Shown here: positions 51,106 to 60,545 of the stretch, piece after piece
How the letters are laid out: every line of letters begins with the position of its first letter
Position numbering within the stretch: position 1 is the first letter of the stretch
Assembly (NCBI GenBank): GCA_024742405.1
Contig: JANSYP010000001.1
Coordinates: 1-64,000, forward strand
DNA from: Paracoccaceae bacterium
GTDB lineage: Bacteria; Pseudomonadota; Alphaproteobacteria; Rhodobacterales; Rhodobacteraceae
Length of the DNA: 64,000 nt
Direction: 5' to 3'
Made by a program: the position numbers and the translations under genes
Notes under the pieces: generated by a model
Told to the model about the DNA's origin: nothing
The model's input: only the letters and a program-made list of their open reading frames with translations
Database searches by the model: none

Positions 51106-52605
51106 GTGTGCAGCGTGCAAACCAACAGCCTGAGCGGCCTGAAGGCCGAATGGTTCGGGAATACTCGCGCCGATCTTCTGGCCGGGCTCGTGGTGGCCCT
51201 CGCCCTGATCCCCGAAGCCATCGCCTTCTCGATCATCGCGGGCGTCGATCCTAAGATCGGGCTTTACGCATCCTTTTCCATTGCCGTGATCACGGCGATC
51301 GCGGGCGGGCGTCCGGGGATGATCTCGGCCGCCACCGCGGCCACGGCCGTCCTGATGGTGACGCTGGTGCGCGATCATGGGCTGGAATACCTGCTGGCCG
51401 CGACGGTGCTGGCTGGGCTGTTGCAGATCGTGGCGGGGTTTCTGAAGCTCGGCACCGTCATGCGATTCGTGTCGCGTTCGGTCATGACGGGGTTCGTCAA
51501 CGCGCTGGCGATCCTGATCTTCATGGCGCAGCTGCCGGAGCTGACCGGCGTGAGCTGGCTCACTTACGTAATGGTCGCGGCCGGGCTGGCGATCATTTAC
51601 CTCTTTCCGCGGATCACCACCGCCGTGCCTTCGCCCCTGGTCACCATCGTCGTGCTGACGCTGCTGACGCTGGCGCTCGGGCTCGATGTGCGCACCGTGG
51701 GGGATATGGGCGCGCTGCCCGATACGCTGCCGGTCTTTCTGATCCCCGACATTCCGCTGAATTTCGAGACGCTGCAGATCATCTTTCCGGTGTCTGCCGC
51801 CGTCGCTGCGGTGGGCTTGCTGGAGAGCCTGATGACGGCTCAGATCGTCGACGACCTGACGGACACGCCCAGCGACAAGAACCGCGAATGCGTGGGCCAG
51901 GGCATCGCCAACACTGCCACCGGCTTCATCGGGGGCATGGCGGGCTGTGCGATGATCGGCCAGTCGATGATCAACGTGAAATCCGGCGGGCGGGGGCGTC
52001 TGAGCTGCTTTGCCGCCGGCGTGTTCCTGCTGTTTCTGATCGTGGTGCTGGGCGATCTGGTGGCGCAGATCCCGATGCCGGCGCTGGTGGCGATCATGAT
52101 CATGGTCTCGATCGGGACTTTCTCCTGGTCCTCGATCGCCGACCTGCGTCAGCACCCGACCAGTTCGTCCATCGTGATGCTAGCGACCGTGGCCACGACC
52201 GTCTTCACCCACAACCTCGCCATCGGCGTGCTGACCGGCGTGCTGCTCTCGGGCGTCTTTTTTGCGGGCAAGATCGCCCAGATCTTCCGCGTCCGGTCCG
52301 AGCTTTCCGAGGACGGGTTGAACCGCACCTATTATATCGAGGGGCAACTCTTCTTTGCCTCGGCGGATGAGTTCACCAAGAGCTTTGATTTCGGCGAGGT
52401 GCTGGAACGGGTCACCATCGATGTGAGTGGCGCGCACATCTGGGACATCTCGTCGGTTTCCGCGCTCGACATGGTGATCCTGAAATTCCGCCGCGATGGT
52501 GCCGAGGTCAAGATCGTCGGCATGAACGAAGCCAGCGAGACCATCGTGGACAAGCTCGCCGTCCATGATAAGCCGGGGGCTCTGGACAAGCTGATGGAGC
52601 ATTAG
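51106..52605 (+). CDS. SulP-family anion transporter with STAS domain
   Basis: A 499-residue inner-membrane transporter for sulfate, bicarbonate or related anions. The GTG at 51106 is the likely start (GAGGA upstream). The first spans read [20 protein letters not shown] and [20 protein letters not shown], and [20 protein letters not shown] is the family's third segment. The C-terminal STAS domain covers about residues 400-495 ([20 protein letters not shown]). Divergent from mrp, and followed after four bases by a universal stress protein, a common pairing. The substrate is undetermined. Confidence 0.9.
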   Translation: MCSVQTNSLSGLKAEWFGNTRADLLAGLVVALALIPEAIAFSIIAGVDPKIGLYASFSIAVITAIAGGRPGMISAATAATAVLMVTLVRDHGLEYLLAATVLAGLLQIVAGFLKLGTVMRFVSRSVMTGFVNALAILIFMAQLPELTGVSWLTYVMVAAGLAIIYLFPRITTAVPSPLVTIVVLTLLTLALGLDVRTVGDMGALPDTLPVFLIPDIPLNFETLQIIFPVSAAVAAVGLLESLMTAQIVDDLTDTPSDKNRECVGQGIANTATGFIGGMAGCAMIGQSMINVKSGGRGRLSCFAAGVFLLFLIVVLGDLVAQIPMPALVAIMIMVSIGTFSWSSIADLRQHPTSSSIVMLATVATTVFTHNLAIGVLTGVLLSGVFFAGKIAQIFRVRSELSEDGLNRTYYIEGQLFFASADEFTKSFDFGEVLERVTIDVSGAHIWDISSVSALDMVILKFRRDGAEVKIVGMNEASETIVDKLAVHDKPGALDKLMEH

Positions 52606-52609
52606 GGTG

Positions 52610-53458
52610 ATGGGGCGGCTGCTGGCACTGGTGGACGGCTCCACCTATTCCGAAAGCGTTTGTGATCACACGGCCTGGGGCGCCAAGCGGCGGGGATCGG
52701 GCATTACGCTCGTCCATGTCATCGGACACCGGCAGGGGGCGAAGTCCGATCTGAGCGGCAATATCGGGCTGGGCGCGCGCACGGCGCTGCTCGAAGAACT
52801 CGCCGATTTGGATGCCGCCCAGGCCAAGCTGGCCCAGAAGCACGGACGCGCGATCCTCGAGGATGCCAAGGCCCGGATCGAGGCGGCGGGCGTTGACGAT
52901 GTGCAGGTGCGTCTGCGGACCGGAGATCTGGTCGAGACGCTCGGCGAAATGGAGGCCGATCATGACATCGTCATCATCGGCAAGCGCGGCGAGGCTGCGG
53001 ATTTCGCGAAACTGCATCTGGGCTCCAACCTCGAACGGGTGGTGCGCGGATCGACCCTGCCGACGCTGGTCTGTTCCCGTGCGTTCCAGCCGATCAAGCG
53101 CTTCATGGTCGCTTTCGATGGCGGGCCGTCGGCGATGAAGGCGGTAGAGCATCTGACCCGCAGCCGGGTCTTTCCGGGCCTCGCCTGCACGCTTCTGTCG
53201 GTCGGCTCTGGCGCGCCGCTGGCGCGCCGAGCGCTGGACGGGGCGGCGGCGAGCCTGCGCGAGGCGGGCTATGAGGTGACAGCGGAAATCGCGCCGGGCC
53301 AGCCCGACGAGGTGATCGCCGAGCGGATCAAGGACGGGGCCGCAGATGTTCTGATCATGGGGGCTTACGGGCATTCGCGCATCCGCAACCTCATCATCGG
53401 TTCGACCACCACGGAGATGGTGCGCGGCTGCCAGATCCCGCTGCTGCTCTTCCGCTGA
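52610..53458 (+). CDS. Universal stress protein with two UspA domains
   Basis: A 282-residue tandem Usp protein. The first domain begins LLALVDGSTYSESVCDHTAW and the second begins KRFMVAFDGGPSAMKAVEHL. The second domain ends with MGAYGHSRIRNLIIGSTTTE, the ATP-binding G-2x-G-9x-G(S/T) motif; the first has IIGKRGEAADFAKLHLGS. ATG 52610 is preferred over GTG 52607. It overlaps almost into the SulP gene and ends two bases before the capsule-type gene, so the three form one operon. It may regulate the transporter post-translationally (inference). Confidence 0.9.
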   Translation: MGRLLALVDGSTYSESVCDHTAWGAKRRGSGITLVHVIGHRQGAKSDLSGNIGLGARTALLEELADLDAAQAKLAQKHGRAILEDAKARIEAAGVDDVQVRLRTGDLVETLGEMEADHDIVIIGKRGEAADFAKLHLGSNLERVVRGSTLPTLVCSRAFQPIKRFMVAFDGGPSAMKAVEHLTRSRVFPGLACTLLSVGSGAPLARRALDGAAASLREAGYEVTAEIAPGQPDEVIAERIKDGAADVLIMGAYGHSRIRNLIIGSTTTEMVRGCQIPLLLFR

Positions 53459-53460
53459 AA

Positions 53461-54582
53461 ATGCTCACCTGGCTTGGCGAAAAGCACGCCTTTCCCAATG
53501 CGTCCATGGCCGCAGTCGCCGAGGTGGCTGGGGCGCAGAAGCGGCTCGGTCTGGCGCCGCTGTCGCTGCGCGGCTGGCCGGAAAGCGGCGCGGTCGCGGA
53601 CGACGCCCTGACCAGTGCCCGCAAACGCGCGGGCGGGATGAACGGTGCCGCCAAGCGGGCGCTCTACGGCGCGCAGTACAACTGGGCGCGCCGGCATTTC
53701 GAGGATCAGGGTGGGAGCGCGCTGGCCTGGAACGCGCTCGGCAGCACGCGCTACGCGTTCCTGCAGGGCGCGCGGGACGCGGGCTGCCCGGCCTTTGCGA
53801 TGGAGCTTGCGCCCCTGCCGGGCCGGGTAACGCTCGATGCGCGGGGCGTGAACTGGCGCAATTCGGTCCCGCGGGATGCCCTGGCGTTCGAGGCCTGGGC
53901 CGGGGGCGACCCCGCGCGGCGGGGGCAGGACTGGCGCCGGCTGCGCGAGGATCTGAGCGCGCGAGCGGCGCGACGGGCCGATGTCGGGCAGGAGGCGGGC
54001 GATCTGGGCGACGACCCGTTCATCTTCGTGCCGCTCCAGGTGCCTGCGGACAGCCAGATCAAGCTTTTCGCCGGCTGGGCGGAGAGCGTCGAGGGGCTCA
54101 TCGTCGCGTTGGGCCGTTGCGCGCCGCGCCTGCCGCTGGGCTGGCATCTGCGGGTCAAAGAGCACCCGTCGGCGCGGGAGTCGCTGGGTGCGCGTCTTGC
54201 GGCGGTCGCGGCCTCGTCGGGTGGGCGGATCATCGTGGACAACGCCACCGACAGTTTCGCGCAACTGGCCGCATCGCGCGCGGTACTCACGATCAACTCC
54301 TCCATGGGGCTCCAGGCGCTCTTCTGGGACAAGCCGGTGCTCGTCACGGGACAGGCGTTTTTTGCCATTCCCGGCATAACTACGCCGGTGGCCTCCGAGA
54401 TTGCGTTGGCCGAGGCGCTGGACGATCCCGGGGCGGCGCGCTTCGATCCTGGCCTGCGGGATGTCTTCATGTCATATCTCGACCAGTACTACTATGTCCC
54501 GGCCGAGACCCAGCCCGATGGCACGGTGCAGGTCGATGCTAGCCGGGTGCGCGAGCGCCTCGCCGGGCGCCCTGCGACCTGA
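53461..54582 (+). CDS. Capsule polysaccharide export/biosynthesis-type protein (Capsule_synth)
   Basis: A 373-residue protein resembling KpsS/LipB Capsule_synth proteins that build the Kdo linker of capsules. It shows DDPFIFVPLQVPADSQIKLF, GWHLRVKEHPSARESLGARL and NATDSFAQLAASRAVLTINS, then SMGLQALFWDKPVLVTGQAF, the conserved nucleotide-sugar half. ATG 53461 is two bases after the usp stop. No other capsule genes are nearby, so the protein may act with a locus elsewhere or have a separate surface role. The end DQYYYVPAETQPDG is unusual but intact. Confidence 0.78.
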   Translation: MLTWLGEKHAFPNASMAAVAEVAGAQKRLGLAPLSLRGWPESGAVADDALTSARKRAGGMNGAAKRALYGAQYNWARRHFEDQGGSALAWNALGSTRYAFLQGARDAGCPAFAMELAPLPGRVTLDARGVNWRNSVPRDALAFEAWAGGDPARRGQDWRRLREDLSARAARRADVGQEAGDLGDDPFIFVPLQVPADSQIKLFAGWAESVEGLIVALGRCAPRLPLGWHLRVKEHPSARESLGARLAAVAASSGGRIIVDNATDSFAQLAASRAVLTINSSMGLQALFWDKPVLVTGQAFFAIPGITTPVASEIALAEALDDPGAARFDPGLRDVFMSYLDQYYYVPAETQPDGTVQVDASRVRERLAGRPAT

Positions 54583-54647
54583 GCCCCCTTTCGCTGCGCC
54601 CGCGAACCCGCTAAAGCCCGTCCGTCACGCCACAAGGAGACCCCGTC

Positions 54648-55670
54648 ATGGGCTACAAGGTCGTCGTCGCGGGCGCCACGGGCAATGTGGGCCGCGAAAT
54701 GCTGAACATCCTGGCCGAGCGCCAGTTCCCCGTCGATGAGATCGCGGTGCTTGCGTCGCGCCGGTCGCTGGGGACCGAGTGCAGCTTTGGCGACACCACC
54801 CTGACGACCAAGGATCTCGACACGTTCGATTTCTCGGGCTGGGATATTGCGCTCTTCGCCATCGGCTCGGACGCGACGAAGAAATACGCCCCCAAGGCGG
54901 CCGCCGCGGGCTGCGTGGTGATCGATAACTCCTCGCTCTACCGCTATGATCCGAAGATCCCGCTCATCGTGCCGGAGGTGAACCCCGAGGCGATCGAGGG
55001 CGTGCGCAACAAGAACATCATCGCCAACCCCAACTGCTCGACGGCGCAGATGGTCGTGGCGCTCAAGCCGCTCCATGACCGCGCGCGGATCAAGCGGGTG
55101 GTGGTGAGCACGTACCAGTCGGTGTCGGGCAGCGGCAAGGACGCGATGGACGAGCTCTGGGACCAGACCAAGGGCATGTATGTGCCCGGCCAAGAAAAAG
55201 AGCCCGAGGTCTATCCCAAGCAGATCGCCTTCAACGTTATTCCCCAGATCGATGTCTTCCTAGAGGACGGCACGACCAAAGAGGAATGGAAGATGGTCGC
55301 CGAGACGAAGAAGATCATCGACCCGTCGATCAAGGTCACCGCGACCTGCGTGCGGGTCCCCGTTTTTGTGGGCCATTCCGAGGCGATCAATATCGAGTTC
55401 GAGGAGTTCCTCGATGAGGAAGAGGCGCGCGATATCCTGCGCGCCGCGCCGGGGATCATGGTCGTCGATAAGCGCGAGCCCGGCGGCTACGTCACGCCGA
55501 TCGAATGTGTGGGCGATTTCGCGACATTCATCAGCCGCATCCGCCAGGACAGTACGATCGAGAACGGGCTGAACCTCTGGTGCGTCAGTGACAACCTGCG
55601 CAAGGGCGCTGCGTTGAACGCGGTGCAGATAGCCGAGACGCTTGGCAACAGGGTGCTCCAGCGCGCCTGA
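54648..55670 (+). CDS. asd: Aspartate-semialdehyde dehydrogenase
   Basis: Reduces aspartyl phosphate to aspartate semialdehyde with NADPH, on the way to lysine, threonine, methionine and diaminopimelate. It is 340 residues, the usual length. The nucleotide-binding start is VVVAGATGNVGREMLNILAE. The catalytic Cys is in IIANPNCSTAQMVVALKPLH and the catalytic His is in CVRVPVFVGHSEAINIEFEE. AAGGAG precedes ATG 54648. It is a single transcription unit followed by a strong GC hairpin. Confidence 0.95.
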   Translation: MGYKVVVAGATGNVGREMLNILAERQFPVDEIAVLASRRSLGTECSFGDTTLTTKDLDTFDFSGWDIALFAIGSDATKKYAPKAAAAGCVVIDNSSLYRYDPKIPLIVPEVNPEAIEGVRNKNIIANPNCSTAQMVVALKPLHDRARIKRVVVSTYQSVSGSGKDAMDELWDQTKGMYVPGQEKEPEVYPKQIAFNVIPQIDVFLEDGTTKEEWKMVAETKKIIDPSIKVTATCVRVPVFVGHSEAINIEFEEFLDEEEARDILRAAPGIMVVDKREPGGYVTPIECVGDFATFISRIRQDSTIENGLNLWCVSDNLRKGAALNAVQIAETLGNRVLQRA

Positions 55671-55681
55671 TCCGGACGTAA

Positions 55682-55707
55682 GCCGCCGGGGCCGAAATCC
55701 CGGCGGC
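55682..55707 (+). terminator. GC-rich hairpin after asd
   Basis: GCCGCCGGG (55682-55690) and CCCGGCGGC (55699-55707) form a perfect 9-bp stem with an 8-base loop GCCGAAAT. It lies between convergent genes. There is no T-run, so it may terminate through stable stem alone or with Rho. Confidence 0.5.
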
Positions 55708-55724
55708 GGGCCCGACCTGCTGGC

Positions 55725-56324
55725 CTAGGTGGCGGGGACGAGCCCCGTTTGCGCCGGGCTCTTCGCGGCAGAGGCGCAGAGGCGCGGCGCGAAGCGCAGC
55801 ATGACCGCACTGCGAAACGCCCAGTCCATAAGCGCGGGGCCGAGGGGCACGGTGAAAATCGTCTCGCCGCTGCCGTCACTGAGACGCCCGCTCACGACAT
55901 GGAGCGCCCCATCCACGCGGATCTTGTCCCCGGCGTTGAGCTTGGCCAGCATTGTCCCGCGAAGGTCCACGTCATGGTCGCGCCCATTGAGAATGTCGTG
56001 CAGCAACACACGCTGTGCTTTGGCCTTGCGCGCGGCGTGGTCGGCGCCAAGGACGAAGACCGGTCCCTGATGCGCAATGACGCTGCGTTCGACCAGATCA
56101 TGGTCGGTGCCGTTTATCGTCAGCATGTCGCCGATTTCCAGATCGTCCAGATCCGCGCCGCGATGATCCAGCCGGAGTCGATCACCGGAAAAAGCGTCGC
56201 TCGTGAGATATCGGGGCGCACGGCGGTCCTTGCAGTGAATGATCGTGGGCTCGGCCCAGGACCCGCGCGCTGCGCCGAGGATGCCAGACTCTTTCAGAGC
56301 GGGTGTTAAACGGCTGACGAACAT
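55725..56324 (-). CDS. Hypothetical protein, possible Hint-type domain
   Basis: A 199-residue protein starting at 56324 (MFVSRLTPALKESGILGAAR). The pattern GDRLRLDHRGADLDDLEIGD, then INGTDHDLVERSVIAHQGPV, VFVLGADHAARKAKAQRVLL and LLHDILNGRDHDVD is repetitive beta-strand and resembles Hint/intein-like domain proteins common in roseobacters (the Hint_2 group), but the typical start Cys is not seen. This assignment is tentative. Convergent with asd. No signal peptide or membrane span is visible. Confidence 0.55.
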   Translation of the reverse strand: MFVSRLTPALKESGILGAARGSWAEPTIIHCKDRRAPRYLTSDAFSGDRLRLDHRGADLDDLEIGDMLTINGTDHDLVERSVIAHQGPVFVLGADHAARKAKAQRVLLHDILNGRDHDVDLRGTMLAKLNAGDKIRVDGALHVVSGRLSDGSGETIFTVPLGPALMDWAFRSAVMLRFAPRLCASAAKSPAQTGLVPAT

Positions 56325-56545
56325 GGTGTTTCCTCCCTTCGATGCCCTCTAGAGATGGGAAGTGCGACGTTCACGATTAACCTACATGCCCGTGAGGTTG
56401 CGCGAGGGAACCGGGAGGGCGCGTGATCGAAAGCCTAGGGACTTTGCGTCCCGTAGGACCATCTGGCCATTTTCCGTCCGTTTTCCTGTCGGTATCCCTT
56501 GGGGACGGAGCGCATCGCCCCATTTTGTTGGCCAGGAGGTTTGCA

Positions 56546-57118
56546 ATGGGTCAAACGCAATTGTTCGGATTGGTTTTATCAAGTTCCCTTTTTCTCGGCG
56601 GGGCCGGTCCCGCATTGGCCGAACGACAAGCCAGCCTGCAGTTTTCCATCGGTCAGATGACCGACAACGAGTGGGGCGATCTGTTCACCGACTGGGGCAG
56701 TGTCCGCTTTCGCGACGCCACCTCCTTTGGCTTTGGCGGTCAGCTCGAATGGCCGGTCTGGCGGATCGGTTACATCGGCATCGAGGGGCAGGCGCTGCTC
56801 TGGGTGGGCGAGCAGAACCATGTCGAGTTCACGCTGCCGGTCTTCATCCGGACGCCGCGGCCAGAGCAGGTCTGGCTGCCGGCGCTGTCCTACGGGCTGG
56901 GCCTGTCCTATGCCACCGAGCCCTCGGAGTCCGAGATCGCCCGGACCGGCAGCAGTACCGAACTGATCGCCCATTGGTTCGTCGAGCTGGAGTTCGGCAA
57001 TGCAGAGACCCGGTTCCGCCCCTATCTGCGGCTCCATCATCGCTCCGACGCGGGCGGGTTTTTCGACGCTGATACCGGGTCGAACGTGCTGATGGTCGGG
57101 TTGCGCCGCCCGTTCTGA
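56546..57118 (+). CDS. PagL-like lipid A deacylase / outer-membrane beta-barrel protein
   Basis: A 190-residue outer-membrane protein. ATG 56546 follows CAGGAGG and begins a signal peptide (LFGLVLSSSLFLGGAGPALA). The mature part is made of alternating amphipathic strands (EWPVWRIGYIGIEGQALLWV, IAHWFVELEFGNAETRFRPY), ending with Phe. The segment YLRLHHRSDAGGFF carries the His and Ser of the PagL active-site motif, with Glu in the preceding strand. It is expected to remove the 3-O acyl chain of lipid A. The start is chosen for the signal peptide; the frame is also open upstream. Fairly sure of the fold, less of the activity. Confidence 0.75.
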   Translation: MGQTQLFGLVLSSSLFLGGAGPALAERQASLQFSIGQMTDNEWGDLFTDWGSVRFRDATSFGFGGQLEWPVWRIGYIGIEGQALLWVGEQNHVEFTLPVFIRTPRPEQVWLPALSYGLGLSYATEPSESEIARTGSSTELIAHWFVELEFGNAETRFRPYLRLHHRSDAGGFFDADTGSNVLMVGLRRPF

Positions 57119-57142
57119 CGAACGCAGGCACTGCCAACAAAA

Positions 57143-57168
57143 AAGGGCCCGCAGCATTGCAGGCCCTT
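57143..57168. terminator. Bidirectional terminator hairpin
   Basis: AAGGGCC (57143-57149) and GGCCCTT (57162-57168) form a 7-bp stem between convergent genes, with AAAA before it (a T-run for the minus strand) and CG after. It likely ends the minus-strand gene at 57188 and the plus-strand gene at 57118. Confidence 0.65.
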
Positions 57169-57187
57169 CGCGTGAGTTGTGGCGGGT

Positions 57188-59362
57188 TCAGCCGCTCACG
57201 GGACCGATGGAAAAGAACATCGTCTCGCCGGAATGGTCGTCCACGCCGTCATTGTCGGTGCTGATCCACATCGCGCCATCGGGCGTGATCGCGAGGCCTT
57301 CGACCTTGTCGAGCACATAGCCGCCGGTGGAAGTCAGATCCGGGATCAGATCGCGGACCTCTTCCTTGCTGACCACGGGCAGGGCGTCACCCCCGATGGA
57401 GGCGGGAACCATCTCAGAGAGCGGCACGCGGTAGACCTTTTTCGTGACCGCCTCGGTGCCGTGCTGGTTGTCGCGTTCCACGATGTAGATGTGATCGCCA
57501 TGGGCGTTGATCTCGCTCAGGCCCACCCAGCCCTTTGTGGGTTCGGCCTTGGGATAGTGCACGGCGCCCCATTCCTCGCTGTCGAGATTGTAGGCGACGA
57601 GCTTGGAGTGGTTCGCCGGATCGTCGTCCCATTCGCGCTGGACGGCCATCCAGAGCGTGTCGCCCACCAGCGTGATGCCCTCGAAGCCGAAGCGCTGCTC
57701 AGACGCCATCAGTTCCTTGGGCAGGCCGATTTCCGCTTCGATCGCGCCGTCGGGGCCGATCTTGTAAATCGCGTGGGGGATCACCCGGTCGGTGCGGCCT
57801 TCGGAAGCGACCCAGAAATTGCCCTCGCCGTCGAGCGTGATGCCTTCCATGTCGAGCTTCTGGGCCGGGGCGCCCTCGCGGGTCACGGCGATGGCTTCGA
57901 CGATCCGCGCCGGGGTCTGGGTCGGATCGATCTTCAGGATCATCGGCTGCATGCCGTAGAAGCTGTCATTGACGGCATAGATCATGCCGTCCGCGTCGGC
58001 GACCATGCCGGAGTTTGCACCCCAGCCCAGTAGCTTGTCCTCGCCATCGACCTGGAAGCCTTCGGAGGTCAGGTGCGGGTAGGATGCGGGGGCCTCCTGC
58101 AACTCGAACAGCATCACGTGGGCGTGGGGCCCGGCGTCGGCGACCTCATTGGCCGAGGCGATCAGCCCGCGTTCGGGGATGAGCGCGAAGCTTTCCGGCC
58201 CGATGCCCGAGGGCAGCATCTGGCGCAGCACCGGCGCCGCAGGATCGGTGATGTCATAGACTCCGATAATGGAGCCGCGTTCGGAGCCGACGAAGACCAT
58301 GGGCGTGTCGTTGAAGACGGCGAAGTTGATCGCCTCGGGTTCGACGCCCTTGTTGCCGGAGCGTGCCTCCGGATAGTGGCCGATCTGGATCATCGCGTGC
58401 TCAAAGGATGGCCCGCTTTCATAGACGACGGTGCCGTCCTTGTTAAAGATGGTCCAGCCGCGGGAGCCGCCTTCATAGTCGCCTTCGTTTGCGGTGGCGA
58501 AATGCTGGTCGTCGATCCATTTGACCGAGTCCGGCTCGCGCACGCGTCCGGGCTGGCTCGCGGTGAAGTCGAGCGCGCCTTCCTCGCTGGTGTCGATGCC
58601 TTCAAGGTCGACCGCACCGGCGGAAAAATGGCTGATCACCTCGCCTTCGGCCGAGACCACGGCGATATGGTTGTTTTCCTGCAGCGTGACAACGATCTCG
58701 CCCAGCGAATTGATGTCGACATATTCGGGCTCGGGGTCGCTCGGGGCGACCTCGGCCAGACCGGTCAGATCGACCACTCCGAGGCTGTCGCAGTCGAGAC
58801 CGCCCTCGGCGGCGTTGACCAAAACAAGGGAGCCCGCAGGAAGCTGCGGGATCACTCCGTCATTCAGGTCCTCATCGCGCTCGTTCTCGATGGCGACGGC
58901 CAGAAAGGCGCCATCGGCAGATTTCGCGACGCTGTCGGGCTGGCCGGGCAGATCGCAGCTGGCGACAGTTTCGCCGGTGGTCACATCGATGGCCAGGAAC
59001 TGGCCCGACGGCGCTGTGTAGCTGTTCGAGGTGTTGATCGCGACATAGGCCGTGGAGCCGATCACGGCGACGGAGGTCGGCTCGCCCGGCAGGGCGATGT
59101 TGCCCAGAGGCGCGGGGTTGGCCGGGTCCGAGATGTCGACGCGGCCAAGCGCCCCGAGCGGGCTGTCGGTATAGACCAGCACCATCCCGTCGGCGGTCGC
59201 GGCGATGATCTCGGGCGAGGTCTCGCGGCTGGTGTCTCCCCCTTCGGCCATGTTGGTGACGACCGGAAAGGATGCGATGCGGTTGAAGTTCATCTCCTGT
59301 GCGGCGGCCGACCCGGCGGTCAGGGCAAGCATGGAGGTGAGGCAGACGAGACGTGTGCGCAT
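57188..59362 (-). CDS. Exported phytase-esterase-like beta-propeller protein
   Basis: A 724-residue periplasmic or extracellular protein. Signal peptide: RTRLVCLTSMLALTAGSAAA. The first half is a beta-propeller (VYTDSPLGALGRVDISDPAN, TEYVDINSLGEIVVTLQENN-like blades with HFATANEGDYEGG) as in choice-of-anchor-I proteins. The second half matches the esterase-like activity of phytase domain: GFQVDGEDKLLGWGANSGMV, KLDMEGITLDGEGNFWVASE, RFGFEGITLVGDTLWMAVQ and VEGLAITPDGAMWISTDND. The acidic residues typical of metal-dependent phosphoesterases are numerous. Activity is not established; a phosphate-scavenging role is the usual proposal. Single gene with a terminator after it. Confidence 0.82.
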   Translation of the reverse strand: MRTRLVCLTSMLALTAGSAAAQEMNFNRIASFPVVTNMAEGGDTSRETSPEIIAATADGMVLVYTDSPLGALGRVDISDPANPAPLGNIALPGEPTSVAVIGSTAYVAINTSNSYTAPSGQFLAIDVTTGETVASCDLPGQPDSVAKSADGAFLAVAIENERDEDLNDGVIPQLPAGSLVLVNAAEGGLDCDSLGVVDLTGLAEVAPSDPEPEYVDINSLGEIVVTLQENNHIAVVSAEGEVISHFSAGAVDLEGIDTSEEGALDFTASQPGRVREPDSVKWIDDQHFATANEGDYEGGSRGWTIFNKDGTVVYESGPSFEHAMIQIGHYPEARSGNKGVEPEAINFAVFNDTPMVFVGSERGSIIGVYDITDPAAPVLRQMLPSGIGPESFALIPERGLIASANEVADAGPHAHVMLFELQEAPASYPHLTSEGFQVDGEDKLLGWGANSGMVADADGMIYAVNDSFYGMQPMILKIDPTQTPARIVEAIAVTREGAPAQKLDMEGITLDGEGNFWVASEGRTDRVIPHAIYKIGPDGAIEAEIGLPKELMASEQRFGFEGITLVGDTLWMAVQREWDDDPANHSKLVAYNLDSEEWGAVHYPKAEPTKGWVGLSEINAHGDHIYIVERDNQHGTEAVTKKVYRVPLSEMVPASIGGDALPVVSKEEVRDLIPDLTSTGGYVLDKVEGLAITPDGAMWISTDNDGVDDHSGETMFFSIGPVSG

Positions 59363-59729
59363 GGGGCTCCCCGTTGTTCTTGTGCGCCCCGTGCTTGTCT
59401 GCGGTTCGCGACAGTAAAGTCACAGGTTCTTGGCGATTTTGTGAAACCGCATATGAGTTCCCTGCCTTGGAACGAGGCAGACATTCGGTGTTTGCGTCAT
59501 GCGATTGCACCAATCCCCACGCATGCTATTCTGGCGCTTCCAGCCTTCTGCTTGGAAACTCAGGGGTGACTTGGGAGCAAAACGCAGAAGGCTTCTGCTG
59601 CGGCCAATCCACTGCCGGTGGGGAACTTGAAGTACCTGGAGCCTAGCTCACGCTGTACGGACAGAGCCGCCCTTGATCAAAACTGTCAAACCACAGAATG
59701 TATGAAAGATATGAGAAAAGTTTTATGCC
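59363..59729. other. AT-rich flank of an acquired island
   Basis: About 370 bases with a clear drop in GC from 59,570 on. It holds the promoter region for the 57188-59362 gene and no gene I can support. Confidence 0.4.
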
Positions 59730-60140
59730 ATGCGGCGTGGCGATAAGAAAGTTTTTAAAATGGCAGAATCTGAATTGAGTGTTCGGATGACTAAGATTAT
59801 CAATGTCTTCGAACAAAAGATATATTCTGATGTTAATTGGGAAGAAGTACAGGAGTGGTTAGAAAAGGACTTGCAATCCTTTTCACTTGATGAAGTTGCA
59901 ATAGTTGTAGCTCAAAAATTCAACTCAGGCGAATGTTCATTTATGGCAGCTGATAGTTTCATGAACGCATTTTACTGGCATTACTTAGAGTCCTGCAAAT
60001 TCCAACCCGCAGGAATTTTTTTTGATGTTTACTTGGCATTTGATGCTGGAGAGTTTCATAGAAAAAGTGATCGTACAGATGATCCGGTTCAAGACCACAC
60101 AAAACCTCAAATACAGGAAATCTTAGGTCGGCTTAAGTAG
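59730..60140 (+). CDS. AT-rich orphan gene, 136 residues
   Basis: A hypothetical soluble protein in an AT-rich island, strikingly different in base and codon use from all neighbours. ATG 59730 is the first start; 59760 (MAESELSVRMTKIINVFEQK) is equally good. The sequence is mostly helical and acidic (IYSDVNWEEVQEWLEKDLQS, VAIVVAQKFNSGECSFMAAD, FYWHYLESCKFQPAGIFFDV) with two Cys and many aromatic residues. I recognise no family. The composition points to recent transfer, perhaps from a phage or a low-GC host. The gene is undamaged. Confidence 0.55.
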   Translation: MRRGDKKVFKMAESELSVRMTKIINVFEQKIYSDVNWEEVQEWLEKDLQSFSLDEVAIVVAQKFNSGECSFMAADSFMNAFYWHYLESCKFQPAGIFFDVYLAFDAGEFHRKSDRTDDPVQDHTKPQIQEILGRLK

Positions 60141-60545
60141 GGCAATAGCAGCAACAGTTCGACTAATAACTGAGTTTAGAGCTTGAGAGCTGTGTCGAAT
60201 GTGCGCGCGGTAATGAACTACATCTTTGCAAGGCTTCGAACTCGGCATTTCGATGATGATTTTGCTAGGCTCGAGTTTAGCGCACACTAAGTAACTACAT
60301 TGCGTTCCGCGTTGCAATTCGCTGTATTCAACGCCAAGGTTTGATCTGGGTCAGATATGTATGACGCCCGGCTCGGAACTGCCTGACGCGCCACACTGAG
60401 ATGCCGCAGAAAACCGATCGCATCGCGCCAACGATGCGTGGCGTTCCACGGCTGCCTTGGGGAAGCTGCCGGCATGCCTCGCAACACTGCGGCCTATGGT
60501 CCGACCTGTCCCGGCAGGGCCGATCAGACGCCGCTTCGCATCAGC
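60141..60545. other. Gap between the AT-rich island and gabD
   Basis: About 400 bases passing from low to high GC near 60,330. No gene is supported. A frame on the minus strand (60287-60487) has no ribosome site or recognisable motif. Confidence 0.4.
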
